Shown: positions 44,355 to 52,549 of the stretch, one piece after another | Position numbering within the stretch: position 1 is the stretch's first letter | Layout of the letters: each line of letters opens with the position of its first letter | Assembly (NCBI GenBank): GCA_938012815.1 | Contig: CALLVV010000090.1 | Span: 1-64,000 of the forward strand | Reading direction: 5' to 3' | DNA: 64,000 nucleotides | Source: an uncultured Propionibacteriaceae bacterium | GTDB taxonomy: Bacteria; Actinomycetota; Actinomycetes; Propionibacteriales; Propionibacteriaceae | Notes under the pieces: model-generated | Databases searched by the model: none | The model's input: the letters and a program-made list of their open reading frames with translations, nothing else | What the model was told of the DNA's origin: nothing | Translations under genes and position numbers: made by a program

Positions 44355-44679
44355 GGAGCACCGCCCTTCGGATTGCTGCGGCGTTGTTGAATATCCGGAT
44401 ACCGAGCACCACGACGACCCCGGTGGAGAGCTGGGAACCGACGCCTATCTGGTCGCCCGCGAAGACAATCAGCCCCGCGATGAAGACGTTCGATAGGAAG
44501 GAGACCACGAACACCCGGTCGGAGAAGGTATCTTCCAGCCATGCGCGGGTACCTCCGAGGATGGCATCCAACGCGGCCACGATCGCGATCGGCAGATACG
44601 GTTGAAGAAACACGGGCAGGACAGGCTCAACCAGCACGCCGATCACGACCCCCGCAGTGAGCCCAAGCAGCACCAGCAT
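44347..44679 (-). CDS. small basic protein family (DUF1290/Sbp) membrane protein
   Basis: The 110-residue protein has three hydrophobic helices (LLGLTAGVVIGVLV, YLPIAIVAALDAILGG, FVVSFLSNVFIAGLIVFAG) and ends RIFNNAAAIRRAVL, matching the Sbp family that in Bacillus subtilis is encoded next to ftsA-ftsZ. It lies between two DUF881 genes and overlaps the downstream one by 8 nt, suggesting a membrane complex of the three. The name basic is historical. Confidence 0.92.
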   Translation of the reverse strand: MLVLLGLTAGVVIGVLVEPVLPVFLQPYLPIAIVAALDAILGGTRAWLEDTFSDRVFVVSFLSNVFIAGLIVFAGDQIGVGSQLSTGVVVVLGIRIFNNAAAIRRAVLHA

Positions 44680-44690
44680 TTTCTCCTCCT

Positions 44691-45452
44691 TCAGCTCTTG
44701 GCATACCGCAGCGTCATAGCCGGGTCGGCGGGTAGTTTCAGATCGCCGTTCACCGTCTGAAGTTCATAGGTGATCCCATAGTTGTCGTGAAGATACTGCC
44801 ACCACACTGCCGCGGGGGTACGGGCGAAACGCGCCTGCAGCCGGGAAGGATCCCCGATGGCTTCCACGACATAGGGCGGGTTCAGGGAGACGTAGTCCAC
44901 CGTGATGGCAGATCCCGCGGAACGGATCGGGGTGAGCGTTGTGATGCGATGGCCGTTTACCGCCACGGCCTCGGCCCCGGCCTGCCACAGCCCGTTCACC
45001 AGGCGTGACAGGTCGGAGTCGTAGATCGCCCTGCTGCCGTTCCCGGTCCTCTCCGCGTCATTGGCCCGTGCCCGCAGGCCGGGACCCGAAACGGCGATGG
45101 CACCGGCCGCCAGTTCGGTTTCCTGCAGGTTGGCGCGAACGCTCGGATCCGCCACAGCATCCTGGCGCAGTTGCCTGTTCTCCGCATCGAGTTCACTCGC
45201 CCTGGCCGCGAATTCATCGCGATGCTGCTGCTCAGCGGCGATCCGTGACAGGAGGTCTTCTCTCTCGTCCGCCACATCGCTGCGGGAGCGGGTGGTAGAA
45301 ACCACGGAGAGCACCAGCAACGTGGCCACCATGAGAAGCGCCAGAGGCATCGCCCAGCGGCTGCGTCGTGGGGAGGTCGTGGTCAGGTATTCGGGTTCCA
45401 TGGCCTCCGACGCGAGATCGCTCAGGAGGCTCATACTGGCGTCAGGACGCAT
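44691..45452 (-). CDS. DUF881 family membrane-anchored protein (Rv1823-like)
   Basis: This second DUF881 protein (253 residues) has a cytoplasmic tail, a hydrophobic helix (AMPLALLMVATLLVLSVV), a helical segment and the DUF881 domain with VSGPGLRARANDA and GDPSRLQARF. The start is uncertain: AAAGGG touches an ATG at 45461 and lies 9 nt before ATG at 45452, which I prefer. It overlaps the end of pgsA by 11 nt. The order PgsA, DUF881, Sbp, DUF881 equals M. tuberculosis Rv1822-Rv1825. Confidence 0.88.
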   Translation of the reverse strand: MRPDASMSLLSDLASEAMEPEYLTTTSPRRSRWAMPLALLMVATLLVLSVVSTTRSRSDVADEREDLLSRIAAEQQHRDEFAARASELDAENRQLRQDAVADPSVRANLQETELAAGAIAVSGPGLRARANDAERTGNGSRAIYDSDLSRLVNGLWQAGAEAVAVNGHRITTLTPIRSAGSAITVDYVSLNPPYVVEAIGDPSRLQARFARTPAAVWWQYLHDNYGITYELQTVNGDLKLPADPAMTLRYAKS

Positions 45453-46044
45453 CACGCTCATCCCTTTCACGGGCTAGATCCATGGTTCCTCGCAGGTAGA
45501 GGATTCCCGCCACCCAGTAGGCGAACGCTCCGCCAATCGCCAGCACCCATCCTGTCCACTGGGCCGCCACCAGGCTGAACGAACCGGGAGAACCGATCAA
45601 CATGAGCGGAAAGGCCAACAGCAGGAGCATCGTCCCGGTTTTCCCGACCAGATTCACCGGAAGCGCAACCCGTCCGCTGCGACGCAGTGAGGGAAGCAGA
45701 CACAGCAGCAGTAGGTCGCGGGCAGCGAGGACGGCCAGCAGCCACCAGGGCACGATCCCTCTGATGGTCATCACCACGACCGCGGTGAGAATGTAGAGCC
45801 GATCGGCAACCGGATCTAGACGCGCCCCCAGCAACGATGTCTGGCGTAGTGTGCGCGCCAGAAAACCGTCGAGCCAGTCCGTCGCCCCTGAAACGGCCAG
45901 CAGGACCACCGCCGCCAAGTCGTGCCCGGCCAGGATGAGCCATCCGAAAACCGGCACGGCCAGCAGCCTCAGGAATGAGAGAACGTTCGGTATCGTCAGC
46001 AGTCGATCGGTGTCCCAGGTCCGGGTTGGTTCGACTGCTTTCAC
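45442..46044 (-). CDS. CDP-alcohol phosphatidyltransferase (PgsA type)
   Basis: The 200-residue membrane protein has the CDP-alcohol phosphotransferase signature D-WLDG-FLAR-x8-G-x3-D-x3-D in DWLDGFLARTLRQTSLLG and LDPVAD, with several hydrophobic helices. It transfers a phosphatidyl group from CDP-diacylglycerol to an alcohol such as glycerol-3-phosphate or phosphatidylglycerol. Gene order points to the Rv1822 (PgsA2) type, but the adjacent HIT and thrS genes recall the Rv2612c (PgsA1) neighbourhood. GTG at 46044 is preferred, 7 nt after TAGGCT. Confidence 0.85.
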   Translation of the reverse strand: MKAVEPTRTWDTDRLLTIPNVLSFLRLLAVPVFGWLILAGHDLAAVVLLAVSGATDWLDGFLARTLRQTSLLGARLDPVADRLYILTAVVVMTIRGIVPWWLLAVLAARDLLLLCLLPSLRRSGRVALPVNLVGKTGTMLLLLAFPLMLIGSPGSFSLVAAQWTGWVLAIGGAFAYWVAGILYLRGTMDLARERDERDAS

Positions 46045-46051
46045 GGCAACC

Positions 46052-46057
46052 AGCCTA
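46052..46057 (-). promoter_or_regulatory. putative -10 element of pgsA inside the HIT stop codon
   Basis: TAGGCT overlaps the HIT gene stop and lies exactly 7 nt before the pgsA GTG. It may start a separate leaderless transcript, although the genes could also be read as one operon. Confidence 0.3.
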
Positions 46058-46588
46058 GGCCATGGCCGCCCACGCCCCGGCCAGTCGTTCGCGTGCGTCA
46101 CCGAGTAGTTGGGGAAGAGCGCGGGTCTGTCCGATGATCGGCATGAAGTTCGTGTCCCCCAACCAGCGGGGGACGATGTGTTGGTGCAAGTGGGCGGCTA
46201 TCCCAGCACCGGCGACGGTTCCCTGGTTCATGCCGATGTTGAAGCCGGCGGGTTGCGAGACCTTTGTCAGGACCGCGATGGCCCGCTGGGTGAGTTCCGC
46301 CATCTCGCGGGTCTCCTCCGCGGTGGCGTCGACGTACCCGCTGACGTGACGGTAGGGGCACACCAACAAGTGCCCCGGCGAGTAGGGGAACAGGTTCATG
46401 ACCACGAAGGCATGCTCGCCGCGGGCGACGATCAGCCCGTCCTCGTCACGTTTTGTGGGGGAAAGGCAGAACGGGCAGCCGGTCTCGTCCTTCGGTTTGT
46501 CCCCCTCTATGTAGACCATCCTGTGCGGGGTCCACAATCTTTGGAAGGAGTCGGGGACCCCGCACAGCTGAGAGGACGGTTCCGTCAT
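46055..46588 (-). CDS. HIT domain protein, probable AP4A phosphorylase/hydrolase
   Basis: The 177-residue protein carries the histidine triad HLHQHIV near residue 133, with the middle His as nucleophile, and CPFC plus an LFPYSPGHLLVCPYRHV segment. In M. tuberculosis the relative Rv2613c, next to thrS, is a diadenosine tetraphosphate phosphorylase. AP4A is formed by aminoacyl-tRNA synthetases, so the thrS neighbour makes sense. It overlaps thrS by 4 nt. Confidence 0.9.
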   Translation of the reverse strand: MTEPSSQLCGVPDSFQRLWTPHRMVYIEGDKPKDETGCPFCLSPTKRDEDGLIVARGEHAFVVMNLFPYSPGHLLVCPYRHVSGYVDATAEETREMAELTQRAIAVLTKVSQPAGFNIGMNQGTVAGAGIAAHLHQHIVPRWLGDTNFMPIIGQTRALPQLLGDARERLAGAWAAMA

Positions 46589-48600
46589 CGCGCACTCGGA
46601 TCCGTGTTGCTGCGGGAGGCGATGTGGGCGCGGATCCGCTCCACCGCCTGTTCGACGGGTACCCCGTTCAGCTGGGATCCGTCCCGGAAGCGGAAGCTCA
46701 CGGCCCCCGCATCACGGTCCTCCCCACCGGCGATGAGAATGAACGGCACCTTCGATCTGGATGCGTTTCGGATCTTCTTGCCGAAACGGTCATCCGAGAA
46801 ATCGAGCTCGACCCGGATCCCGTGGGCCCTCAAACGGGCTGCGACATCCACGAGATGGTCGTTGAACTCGTCCGCCACGGGGACGCCGAGCACCTGCACC
46901 GGGGCGAGCCAGGCCGGGAAGGCCCCGGCGTAGTGTTCAGTCAGCACACCGAAGAACCGTTCGATCGAGCCGAACAGGGCCCGGTGGATCATCACCGGCC
47001 GCTGGCGTGTCCCGTCGGCCGCTTGGTATTCCAGTCCGAAACGTTCCGGCAGGTTGAAGTCGAGCTGGATCGTGGACATCTGCCAGGTGCGTCCAATGGC
47101 GTCCTTGGCCTGCACCGAAATCTTTGGACCGTAGAAGGCCGCACCCCCCGGATCGGGCACGAGTTCCAGGCCGGAGGCCGTCGCCACCTCGGCCAGGATG
47201 TCGGTGGCCTCCTCCCAGGTTTCGTCATCGCCCACGAACTTCTCGGGATTCTTGGTGGACAGTTCCAGGTAGAAGTCGTCCAGGCCGTAGTCCTTGAGCA
47301 GATTGAGCACGAAGGTCAGGAGACCGGTCAGCTCGTCGCGCATCTGTTCGCGGGCGCAGTAGATGTGGGCGTCATCCTGGGTGAATCCCCTGGCCCGGGT
47401 CAGGCCGTGCACCACGCCGGATTTCTCGTTGCGGTAGACGGTGCCGAACTCGAACAGCCGCAGTGGCAGTTCCCGGTAGGAACGGCCCCGAGAACGGAAG
47501 ATCAGGTTGTGCATGGGGCAGTTCATGGGTTTCAGGTAGTAGTCCTGCCCCTGCCTGCGGATGTTGCCCTGCGCATCGCGTTCCTCGTCCATGTGCATGG
47601 GCGGGTACATGCCGTCGGCGTACCAGTCGAGGTGCCCGGAGGTCTGGAACAGAGATGCCTTCGTCAGGTGCGGGGTGTAGGCGAACTGGTAGCCCTCTTC
47701 GACGTGGCGGCGCCGGGAATAGTCCTCCATCTCCATGCGCACCACGGCCCCGTTCGGGTGGAACACGGCCAGTCCCGACCCGATTTCGTCGGGGAAGGAG
47801 AACAGGTCCAGTTCGGTGCCGAGTTTGCGGTGATCCCGTCTGGCGGCCTCGGCCATGCGGGTCTGATAGGCCTTCAGGTCCTCCCGCGTGGCCCACGCGG
47901 TGCCGTAGACGCGCTGCAATCCGGCATTGCGCTGGTCGCCCCGCCAGTAGGCGGCGCTCGATTTGGTCAGCGCGAACGCCTGAAGGTAGCCGGTGTGGGG
48001 CACGTGGGGGCCGCGGCACAGGTCGCGCCATGCGACGGAGCCGTCGCGACGGACGTTGTCGTAGATGGTGAGCTGTCCCTCCCCCACCTCGACGGATGAG
48101 CCGTCGGCGGCAGAGGCGCCCCCCTTGTCCGCTATCAGCTCCAGTTTGAAAGGTTCGGTGGCCAGTTCCTCACGGGCCTCCTCGTCACTGACCTCCCTCC
48201 GCACGAAACGCTGTTTCTCGCGGACTATCTGACCCATCCGCTTCTCGATTGCCTTCAGATCCTCCGGGGTCAGCGGGGAAGTGGCGAAGTCGTAGTAGAA
48301 GCCGTCGGTGATGGGGGGGCCGATGCCGAGCTTCGCCTCCGTGAACAGGTGCTGCAGGGCCTGGGCGGTCACGTGTGCCGCGGAGTGGCGGATGATGCTG
48401 AGGCCTTCGTCGCTGTCGGCAAGGACCGGTTCTACCTCGTCACCATCGACCAGTTCGCGCTGGAGGTCACGGACCTCGCCACCGATTCTCATCGCCACGA
48501 CGGTGCGATCCGCTCCAAAGAGGTCGAGCCCAGTGACGGTCGTCGTCAACTCGACGTTCTCACGGGAGCCGGGACGAATGACGACGATGGACGCAGGCAC
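46585..48600 (-). CDS. thrS: threonyl-tRNA synthetase
   Basis: ThrRS charges tRNA-Thr and edits mis-charged serine. The 671-residue protein has an N-terminal TGS domain, an editing-domain region with the HSAAHVTAQAL motif (Zn-binding HxxxH), and a class II core with the zinc ligands Cys (MNCPMH), His (DDAHIYC) and His (IHRALFGS), followed by an anticodon-binding domain. GTG at 48600 is preferred, since AAAGGA lies 8 nt upstream; ATG at 48633 is possible and would add 11 residues. No T-box leader was found upstream. Confidence 0.96.
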   Translation of the reverse strand: MPASIVVIRPGSRENVELTTTVTGLDLFGADRTVVAMRIGGEVRDLQRELVDGDEVEPVLADSDEGLSIIRHSAAHVTAQALQHLFTEAKLGIGPPITDGFYYDFATSPLTPEDLKAIEKRMGQIVREKQRFVRREVSDEEAREELATEPFKLELIADKGGASAADGSSVEVGEGQLTIYDNVRRDGSVAWRDLCRGPHVPHTGYLQAFALTKSSAAYWRGDQRNAGLQRVYGTAWATREDLKAYQTRMAEAARRDHRKLGTELDLFSFPDEIGSGLAVFHPNGAVVRMEMEDYSRRRHVEEGYQFAYTPHLTKASLFQTSGHLDWYADGMYPPMHMDEERDAQGNIRRQGQDYYLKPMNCPMHNLIFRSRGRSYRELPLRLFEFGTVYRNEKSGVVHGLTRARGFTQDDAHIYCAREQMRDELTGLLTFVLNLLKDYGLDDFYLELSTKNPEKFVGDDETWEEATDILAEVATASGLELVPDPGGAAFYGPKISVQAKDAIGRTWQMSTIQLDFNLPERFGLEYQAADGTRQRPVMIHRALFGSIERFFGVLTEHYAGAFPAWLAPVQVLGVPVADEFNDHLVDVAARLRAHGIRVELDFSDDRFGKKIRNASRSKVPFILIAGGEDRDAGAVSFRFRDGSQLNGVPVEQAVERIRAHIASRSNTDPSAR

Positions 48601-48777
48601 GTTCACGTTCCTTTCACTGGACGACCCGCTCATTCTGCCACCAGCCGGGCATCGTGCGTTAAAGGTTCGAACCGCGAGGGACAACTTCCTCTCCTCGACG
48701 CCACACCAGCTCAGCGGAAAACCACTTGGGCTCCGGGAGGCAGCATTCGGGCTGGTCCGTGGTACTGCGGGCTGTGG

Positions 48778-49074
48778 TCACGAATGGGGAAATCTCGCGA
48801 TCAGGTGGGCACACTCGGGTTTCTTCGCCACGCGCTCGGCGACGTAGGAGCAGGCGGGGATGAGCCGTTTCTTCTCGACCTCTATCCGGGTCAGGGCGAA
48901 GTCGACCAGTTCGCCCGCTAGGCCCCTGCCCCTGAATTCTGGTTCGGTGACGGTGTGGGTCAGTTCCAGCGCGTAGCCGTGGTCCACGTAATCGATGAAA
49001 GTGGCCAAACGCCCATCAATCAGCAATTCAAATCGGGACCTGGTTTCGTTGTTGATCAGCTTTGACTTGCCCAT
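48778..49074 (-). CDS. YjdJ-type GNAT acetyltransferase
   Basis: The 98-residue protein matches the very short GNAT family represented by YjdJ/Gtn10. It has RFELLIDGRLATFIDY, ELTHTVTEPEFRGRGLAGELV (the acetyl-CoA-binding R-G-x-G-L), and IPACSYVAERVAKKPE with a cysteine near residue 78. Substrates are unknown. A GGAGG ribosome binding site lies 5 nt before ATG 49074. The gene ends 178 nt before thrS starts and is preceded by three tRNA genes. Confidence 0.88.
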   Translation of the reverse strand: MGKSKLINNETRSRFELLIDGRLATFIDYVDHGYALELTHTVTEPEFRGRGLAGELVDFALTRIEVEKKRLIPACSYVAERVAKKPECAHLIARFPHS

Positions 49075-49122
49075 GGAAGCCTCCAGACGAAAAGCCGAGT
49101 TCGCTGAACCCGGTGCATTTTG

Positions 49123-49194
49123 TGGGCGATGCCAGGTTTGAACTGGCGACCTCTTCCGTGTCAAGGAAGCGCGCTACCACTGCGCCAACCGCCC
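49123..49194 (-). tRNA. tRNA-Val (anticodon GAC)
   Basis: The 72-nt gene has acceptor GGGCGGT/ATCGCCC with discriminator A, D-arm GCGCAGTGGTAGCGC, anticodon loop TTGACAC flanked by CTTCC/GGAAG, and T-arm GCCAGTTCAAACCTGGC. The 3' CCA is not encoded. It is the last of a Gly-Cys-Val tandem. Confidence 0.97.
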
Positions 49195-49195
49195 G

Positions 49196-49266
49196 AGGTG
49201 GAGACGGGATTCGAACCCGTGTACACGGATTTGCAGTCCGTTGCCTCGCCTCTCGGCCACTCCACC
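49196..49266 (-). tRNA. tRNA-Cys (anticodon GCA)
   Basis: The 71-nt gene has acceptor GGTGGAG/CTCCACC with discriminator U, the anticodon loop CTGCAAA between ACGGA and TCCGT, and the T-arm ACGGGTTCGAATCCCGT. It is 1 nt upstream of tRNA-Val, so the two are processed from one precursor. Confidence 0.97.
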
Positions 49267-49284
49267 GGGTGGAGTATGTCTCCG

Positions 49285-49357
49285 AGCGGACGACGAGATT
49301 CGAACTCGCGACCCTCACCTTGGCAAGGTGATGCTCTACCAACTGAGCCACGTCCGC
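49285..49357 (-). tRNA. tRNA-Gly (anticodon GCC)
   Basis: The 73-nt gene has acceptor GCGGACG/CGTCCGC with discriminator U, the anticodon loop TTGCCAA between TCACC and GGTGA, and the T-arm GCGAGTTCGAATCTCGT. It is the first in a Gly-Cys-Val tRNA operon that is common in Actinobacteria. Confidence 0.97.
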
Positions 49358-49408
49358 ACGCGCTTTCCCTGACCTCCCCTTCGGGCTGCCTCGTTTGGCG
49401 CGTAGAGA

Positions 49409-49438
49409 ACACTAGCGCAGGGTTTCGAGCGGATGCAA
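49409..49438 (-). promoter_or_regulatory. promoter of the tRNA-Gly-Cys-Val operon
   Basis: On the minus strand TTGCAT (49433-49438) and TAGTGT (49409-49414) are 18 nt apart, placing +1 about 45 nt before tRNA-Gly. The spacing and both hexamers fit a vegetative promoter. Confidence 0.5.
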
Positions 49439-49454
49439 GTTTCACCCGCCAATC

Positions 49455-49489
49455 GGTGTTTCAGTCCCATGAGCCGGGGCCGAAACACC
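49455..49489 (-). terminator. hairpin downstream of gabD
   Basis: GGTGTTTC and GAAACACC are perfect 8-bp arms around a 19-nt GC-rich loop, 9 nt past the gabD stop. There is no U-tract, so the assignment is tentative. Confidence 0.4.
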
Positions 49490-49497
49490 CACGAGCC

Positions 49498-50976
49498 TCA
49501 GGTGGGGATTCCGACGTAAACGGTTTCCAAGTACTCGACGATGCCCTCGGAACCACCTTCGCGTCCCAGCCCCGAGTGCTTGACCCCACCGAACGGGGCG
49601 GCCGGGTTGGAGATCGCGGCTGAGTTGATCCCGGTCATGCCGACCTCGAGTCGCTCCGCCATCCGCAACGCGCGGTCGATGTTTCCCGTATGGACGTAGG
49701 CGGCCAGCCCGACCGGTGAGGAGTTCGCCCATGTGAGCACCTGTTCCTCGGATTCGAAGGGCACCACCGGCGCCACGGGTCCGAACAGTTCCTCACAGAC
49801 CACGGGATCCCCGGGGTCGGTTACGGTCAGCACGGTCGGGCGGTAAAAGTATCCCGGCCCCGCGATGTCCTCGCCTCCCGCGAGCACCCGGGCACCGCGT
49901 TCACGGGCTCCCGCGACGAGTTCCCGGAGGCGCTTGCGCTGCCCGGATGTGATGATGGGGCCGATGTCGGTGCTCGAATCGAGTCCATCACCCACGACCA
50001 GTCCCTCGAACTCAGCGGCGAGGCGCGCGGCGAACTCGTCGGCCAGTTCCCGGGAGACGTAGAACCGGTTCGCGGCATTGCAGGCCTCACCCATGTTCCG
50101 CAGCTTCGCGGATTTCGCGGCCGCCACCGCGCGGTCCAGGTCCGCGTCGCCGAAGACGATGAATGGGGCGCAACCCCCGAGTTCCATCGAGGTCCGCAAC
50201 ACATTGTCAGCTGCCCCGCGAAGCAGCCCCTTGCCCACCTCGGTGGATCCCGTGAAGGAAAGCTTCCGCAGCCTCGGGTCCCGGAGCAGAGGCCCGGTCA
50301 GGGCGGCGGAGGACGAGGTGGGGACCACATTGACCACGCCATTGGGAACACCTGCCAGCCGGCACGCCTCGGCGAAGGCGAGGGCGGTCAGGGGGGTCAG
50401 CTTCGACGGCTTCAGGACACCGGTGCAACCGGCCGCCAATGCCGGGCCGAGCTTGCGGGTGGCCATCGCCAAGGGAAAGTTCCACGGGGTGATGGCCAGG
50501 ACAGGACCTACGGGGCGGGGCATGGTTATCACCCTCAGGCCACCCTCGGGGGTCGTGGAGTAACGGCCGTTCAGGCGCACCGCCTCCTCGGAGAACCAAC
50601 GGAGGAACTCGGCCCCGTACGCTACTTCGCCGCGCGCCTCAGCCAGGGGCTTCCCCATCTCGATGGTCATCAGGACCGCAAACTCCTCCGTGCGCTCCAC
50701 GACGATCTCGAACAGGTTCCGGAGCAATTCCGCACGGGCCCGCGGTGCCGTGCGGGCCCAGTTTTCCTGGGCGGCGGCCGCGGCCTCCAAAGCGGCCAAG
50801 CCATCTTCGGCATCCGCGTCGGCGACCCAGGTAAGCACATTCCCCGTCGCCGGGTTGATCACCTCGAACCGCCCGCCTCCCCCGGCCTCACGCCAAGTGC
50901 CATTGATGAAGACCCCGGTCGGGGCAGCGGCGAGCGCCCTCGCCACCAAAGGGTTTTCTACGGAAACAGCCTCCAT
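49498..50976 (-). CDS. gabD: NAD(P)-dependent succinate-semialdehyde dehydrogenase family protein
   Basis: The 492-residue aldehyde dehydrogenase has the NAD-binding TPWNFPLAMATRK, FTGSTEVGK, the general base Glu in MELGGCAPF, and the catalytic Cys299 in MGEACNAANRF. Sequence motifs fit GabD-type succinate-semialdehyde dehydrogenases, but aldehyde dehydrogenase substrates are hard to assign. ATG at 50976 is chosen because GGAGG lies 7 nt upstream; the reading frame stays open to 51186 but the extra part does not look coding. No gabT or gabP is next to it. The 203 bp upstream (50977-51179) show no recognisable feature. Confidence 0.88.
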   Translation of the reverse strand: MEAVSVENPLVARALAAAPTGVFINGTWREAGGGGRFEVINPATGNVLTWVADADAEDGLAALEAAAAAQENWARTAPRARAELLRNLFEIVVERTEEFAVLMTIEMGKPLAEARGEVAYGAEFLRWFSEEAVRLNGRYSTTPEGGLRVITMPRPVGPVLAITPWNFPLAMATRKLGPALAAGCTGVLKPSKLTPLTALAFAEACRLAGVPNGVVNVVPTSSSAALTGPLLRDPRLRKLSFTGSTEVGKGLLRGAADNVLRTSMELGGCAPFIVFGDADLDRAVAAAKSAKLRNMGEACNAANRFYVSRELADEFAARLAAEFEGLVVGDGLDSSTDIGPIITSGQRKRLRELVAGARERGARVLAGGEDIAGPGYFYRPTVLTVTDPGDPVVCEELFGPVAPVVPFESEEQVLTWANSSPVGLAAYVHTGNIDRALRMAERLEVGMTGINSAAISNPAAPFGGVKHSGLGREGGSEGIVEYLETVYVGIPT

Positions 50977-51179
50977 GACCACACCTCCAGGAATCGGCGA
51001 ACGAATCCACCTTAGGGGCTCCGCAGACAAGCTATTTCCACCTTGCGTCATGATGGCGTGCTGAGCCAGCTTCTCCTTGCACAACCACACGCCTCCGGCG
51101 CGATGCGCACACGGTCGTCCCAATGCCTTTACAGCCCCGCGGAGCAGGCCGACTACCCCGAGCCAGAGAGTCCTCTTGG

Positions 51180-51209
51180 TTGGCACCTCCCCGGAAGGTG
51201 CGCTAGAGT
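51180..51209 (+). promoter_or_regulatory. promoter of tRNA-Val (CAC)
   Basis: TTGGCA (51180-51185) and TAGAGT (51204-51209) are 18 nt apart, giving +1 a few bases before the tRNA 5' end. Confidence 0.55.
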
Positions 51210-51221
51210 GACAGACTGCAC

Positions 51222-51293
51222 GGGCGATTGGCGCAGTGGTAGCGCGCTTCGTTCACACCGAAGAGGTCGGCGGTTCGAAACCGCCATCGCCCA
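51222..51293 (+). tRNA. tRNA-Val (anticodon CAC)
   Basis: The 72-nt gene has acceptor GGGCGAT/ATCGCCC, D-arm GCGCAGTGGTAGCGC, anticodon loop TTCACAC between CTTCG and CGAAG, and T-arm GGCGGTTCGAAACCGCC. It is on the other strand from tRNA-Val (GAC) 2 kb away, and the two share the D-arm. The 3' CCA is not encoded. Confidence 0.97.
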
Positions 51294-51337
51294 CTGATAC
51301 TCCTCACGAAAGCCAGTCAGCCGCAAGGAGGAGAGGT

Positions 51338-52102
51338 ATGTCGGCACCGGCCATCGTGCTTGTCGCACGAGGTGACGGTGACCCTGCCGTCCGAGCCTGC
51401 CTGGACGTGGTTATCGACCATCTTCATCGCCTGCGCCCGGATCTCAGAGTTGGTCTCGGCCTCCTGAACAGCACCACCCCGACGGTCCACGAAGCCGTCA
51501 CGGCCCTGGCCAACACCGGGGTGGAAGAAATAGCGATGGTTCCCATGGACCTGGTCTCGGCAACCGACCACTCCCCCGTGCTGACCCACGCCCGCGACGA
51601 GGTCGGCACGGCCAACCCCGGGCTGAGCATCGTGATAGCACGTCCCATCGGCCCGGACATTGATCTGTTGAACGTCTTGGACGTCAAGCTGCGCGAAGCG
51701 CTTCACCGCGCAAACGCCGTCGAGGTGGACGCCCTGGTTCTCGCCTGTCCCGATGGAGGGGATCTCAGGGGAAGTTCCCTGCTTGCCCGTAGGGCCCGGC
51801 AGTGGAGCGCACATCACAAACTTCCGGTGCAGCTCGCGCAGAACGACATCACCGGTCGCGCAACCGTCTTGGCCATAAACGCTCTGCGCGGTCAAGGAAG
51901 GCGACACATAGCCGTCGGTTCCCTGTTCCTGACCCCCGGACCCGTTTTCCGGGCCCACCAGCAGGCGGCCATCAGGGCGGGAGCTCTGGCGGTCACCCCC
52001 CCGATAACGGACAATCCCCGAGTAACGGAACTGATCCTGGCCCGCTACGCCTTCGCGGCCATGCGGCTGCTCGACATCGATCCCCACGAGGATGGAACAT
52101 GA
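51338..52102 (+). CDS. CbiX/SirB-like protein, sirohydrochlorin chelatase family, divergent
   Basis: The 254-residue protein appears to be of the CbiX/sirohydrochlorin chelatase family: IVLVARGDGDPAVRA, a central VEEIAMVPMDLVSATDHSPV and an RRHIAVGSLFLTPGPVF repeat, giving the two-half chelatase fold. The N-terminal metal-binding His of the usual AHGSRDP motif is replaced by ARGDGDP, so activity as a metal chelatase is doubtful. AAGGAGGAGAGG upstream is a strong ribosome binding site. It overlaps msrB by 4 nt; a sulfur-related role is possible. Confidence 0.65.
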   Translation: MSAPAIVLVARGDGDPAVRACLDVVIDHLHRLRPDLRVGLGLLNSTTPTVHEAVTALANTGVEEIAMVPMDLVSATDHSPVLTHARDEVGTANPGLSIVIARPIGPDIDLLNVLDVKLREALHRANAVEVDALVLACPDGGDLRGSSLLARRARQWSAHHKLPVQLAQNDITGRATVLAINALRGQGRRHIAVGSLFLTPGPVFRAHQQAAIRAGALAVTPPITDNPRVTELILARYAFAAMRLLDIDPHEDGT

Positions 52103-52539
52103 CGAATGACTTCCCTCTTGATCTGCCCGATCAGGAATGGCGAAACCGGCTGAACGATCTCGAATACCACGTGCTGAGGGAATCTGGAACGGAAGCCCCC
52201 TTCACAGGAGAATACACGGACACCATCGTCGAAGGGGTGTACGAATGCAGGGCTTGTGGGACCGAGCTGTTCTGCAGCGATGCGAAGTTTTTCTCCCACT
52301 GCGGCTGGCCAAGCTTCTTCGAACCCCTCACCGGTGATCGGGTCATCTACCTGGAGGACCATTCCATCCCAGGACGTCCTCGCGTCGAGGTCCGGTGCGC
52401 AGCCTGCAATTCCCACCTGGGTCACGTCTTCCGTGGCGAGGGATACGACACCCCAACGGACGAGCGTTACTGCATAAACTCCATCTGCTTGCGTCTCGCT
52501 CCGGCGCGCCATCAAACCAGCTCGGGAGAAGGCACATAG
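52099..52539 (+). CDS. msrB: peptide-methionine (R)-S-oxide reductase MsrB
   Basis: MsrB repairs methionine-R-sulfoxide in proteins. The 146-residue protein has two zinc CXXC pairs (CRAC and CAAC), FFSHCGWPSFF, HLGHVF and the catalytic Cys125 in RYCINSICLRL. The second cysteine in INSIC replaces a usual serine or alanine and might act as an extra resolving thiol. ATG at 52099 overlaps the upstream gene. Confidence 0.95.
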   Translation: MTNDFPLDLPDQEWRNRLNDLEYHVLRESGTEAPFTGEYTDTIVEGVYECRACGTELFCSDAKFFSHCGWPSFFEPLTGDRVIYLEDHSIPGRPRVEVRCAACNSHLGHVFRGEGYDTPTDERYCINSICLRLAPARHQTSSGEGT

Positions 52540-52549
52540 GCTCACTTCC

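Noticed and set aside
46453..48099. 548-codon plus-strand open frame
   Set aside because: It is antisense to thrS and the HIT gene, which carry all catalytic residues; no motif is visible in the antisense product.
48601..48777. T-box or other riboswitch before thrS
   Set aside because: The transcribed strand lacks the conserved AGGGTGGNACCGCG antiterminator bulge sequence and a clear stem array. The GGTTCGAACC at 48664-48673 resembles a T-loop but has no tRNA around it.
50977..51186. 70-residue N-terminal extension of gabD
   Set aside because: The extension has no family match, whereas ATG 50976 has GGAGG 7 nt upstream and starts at the expected place.
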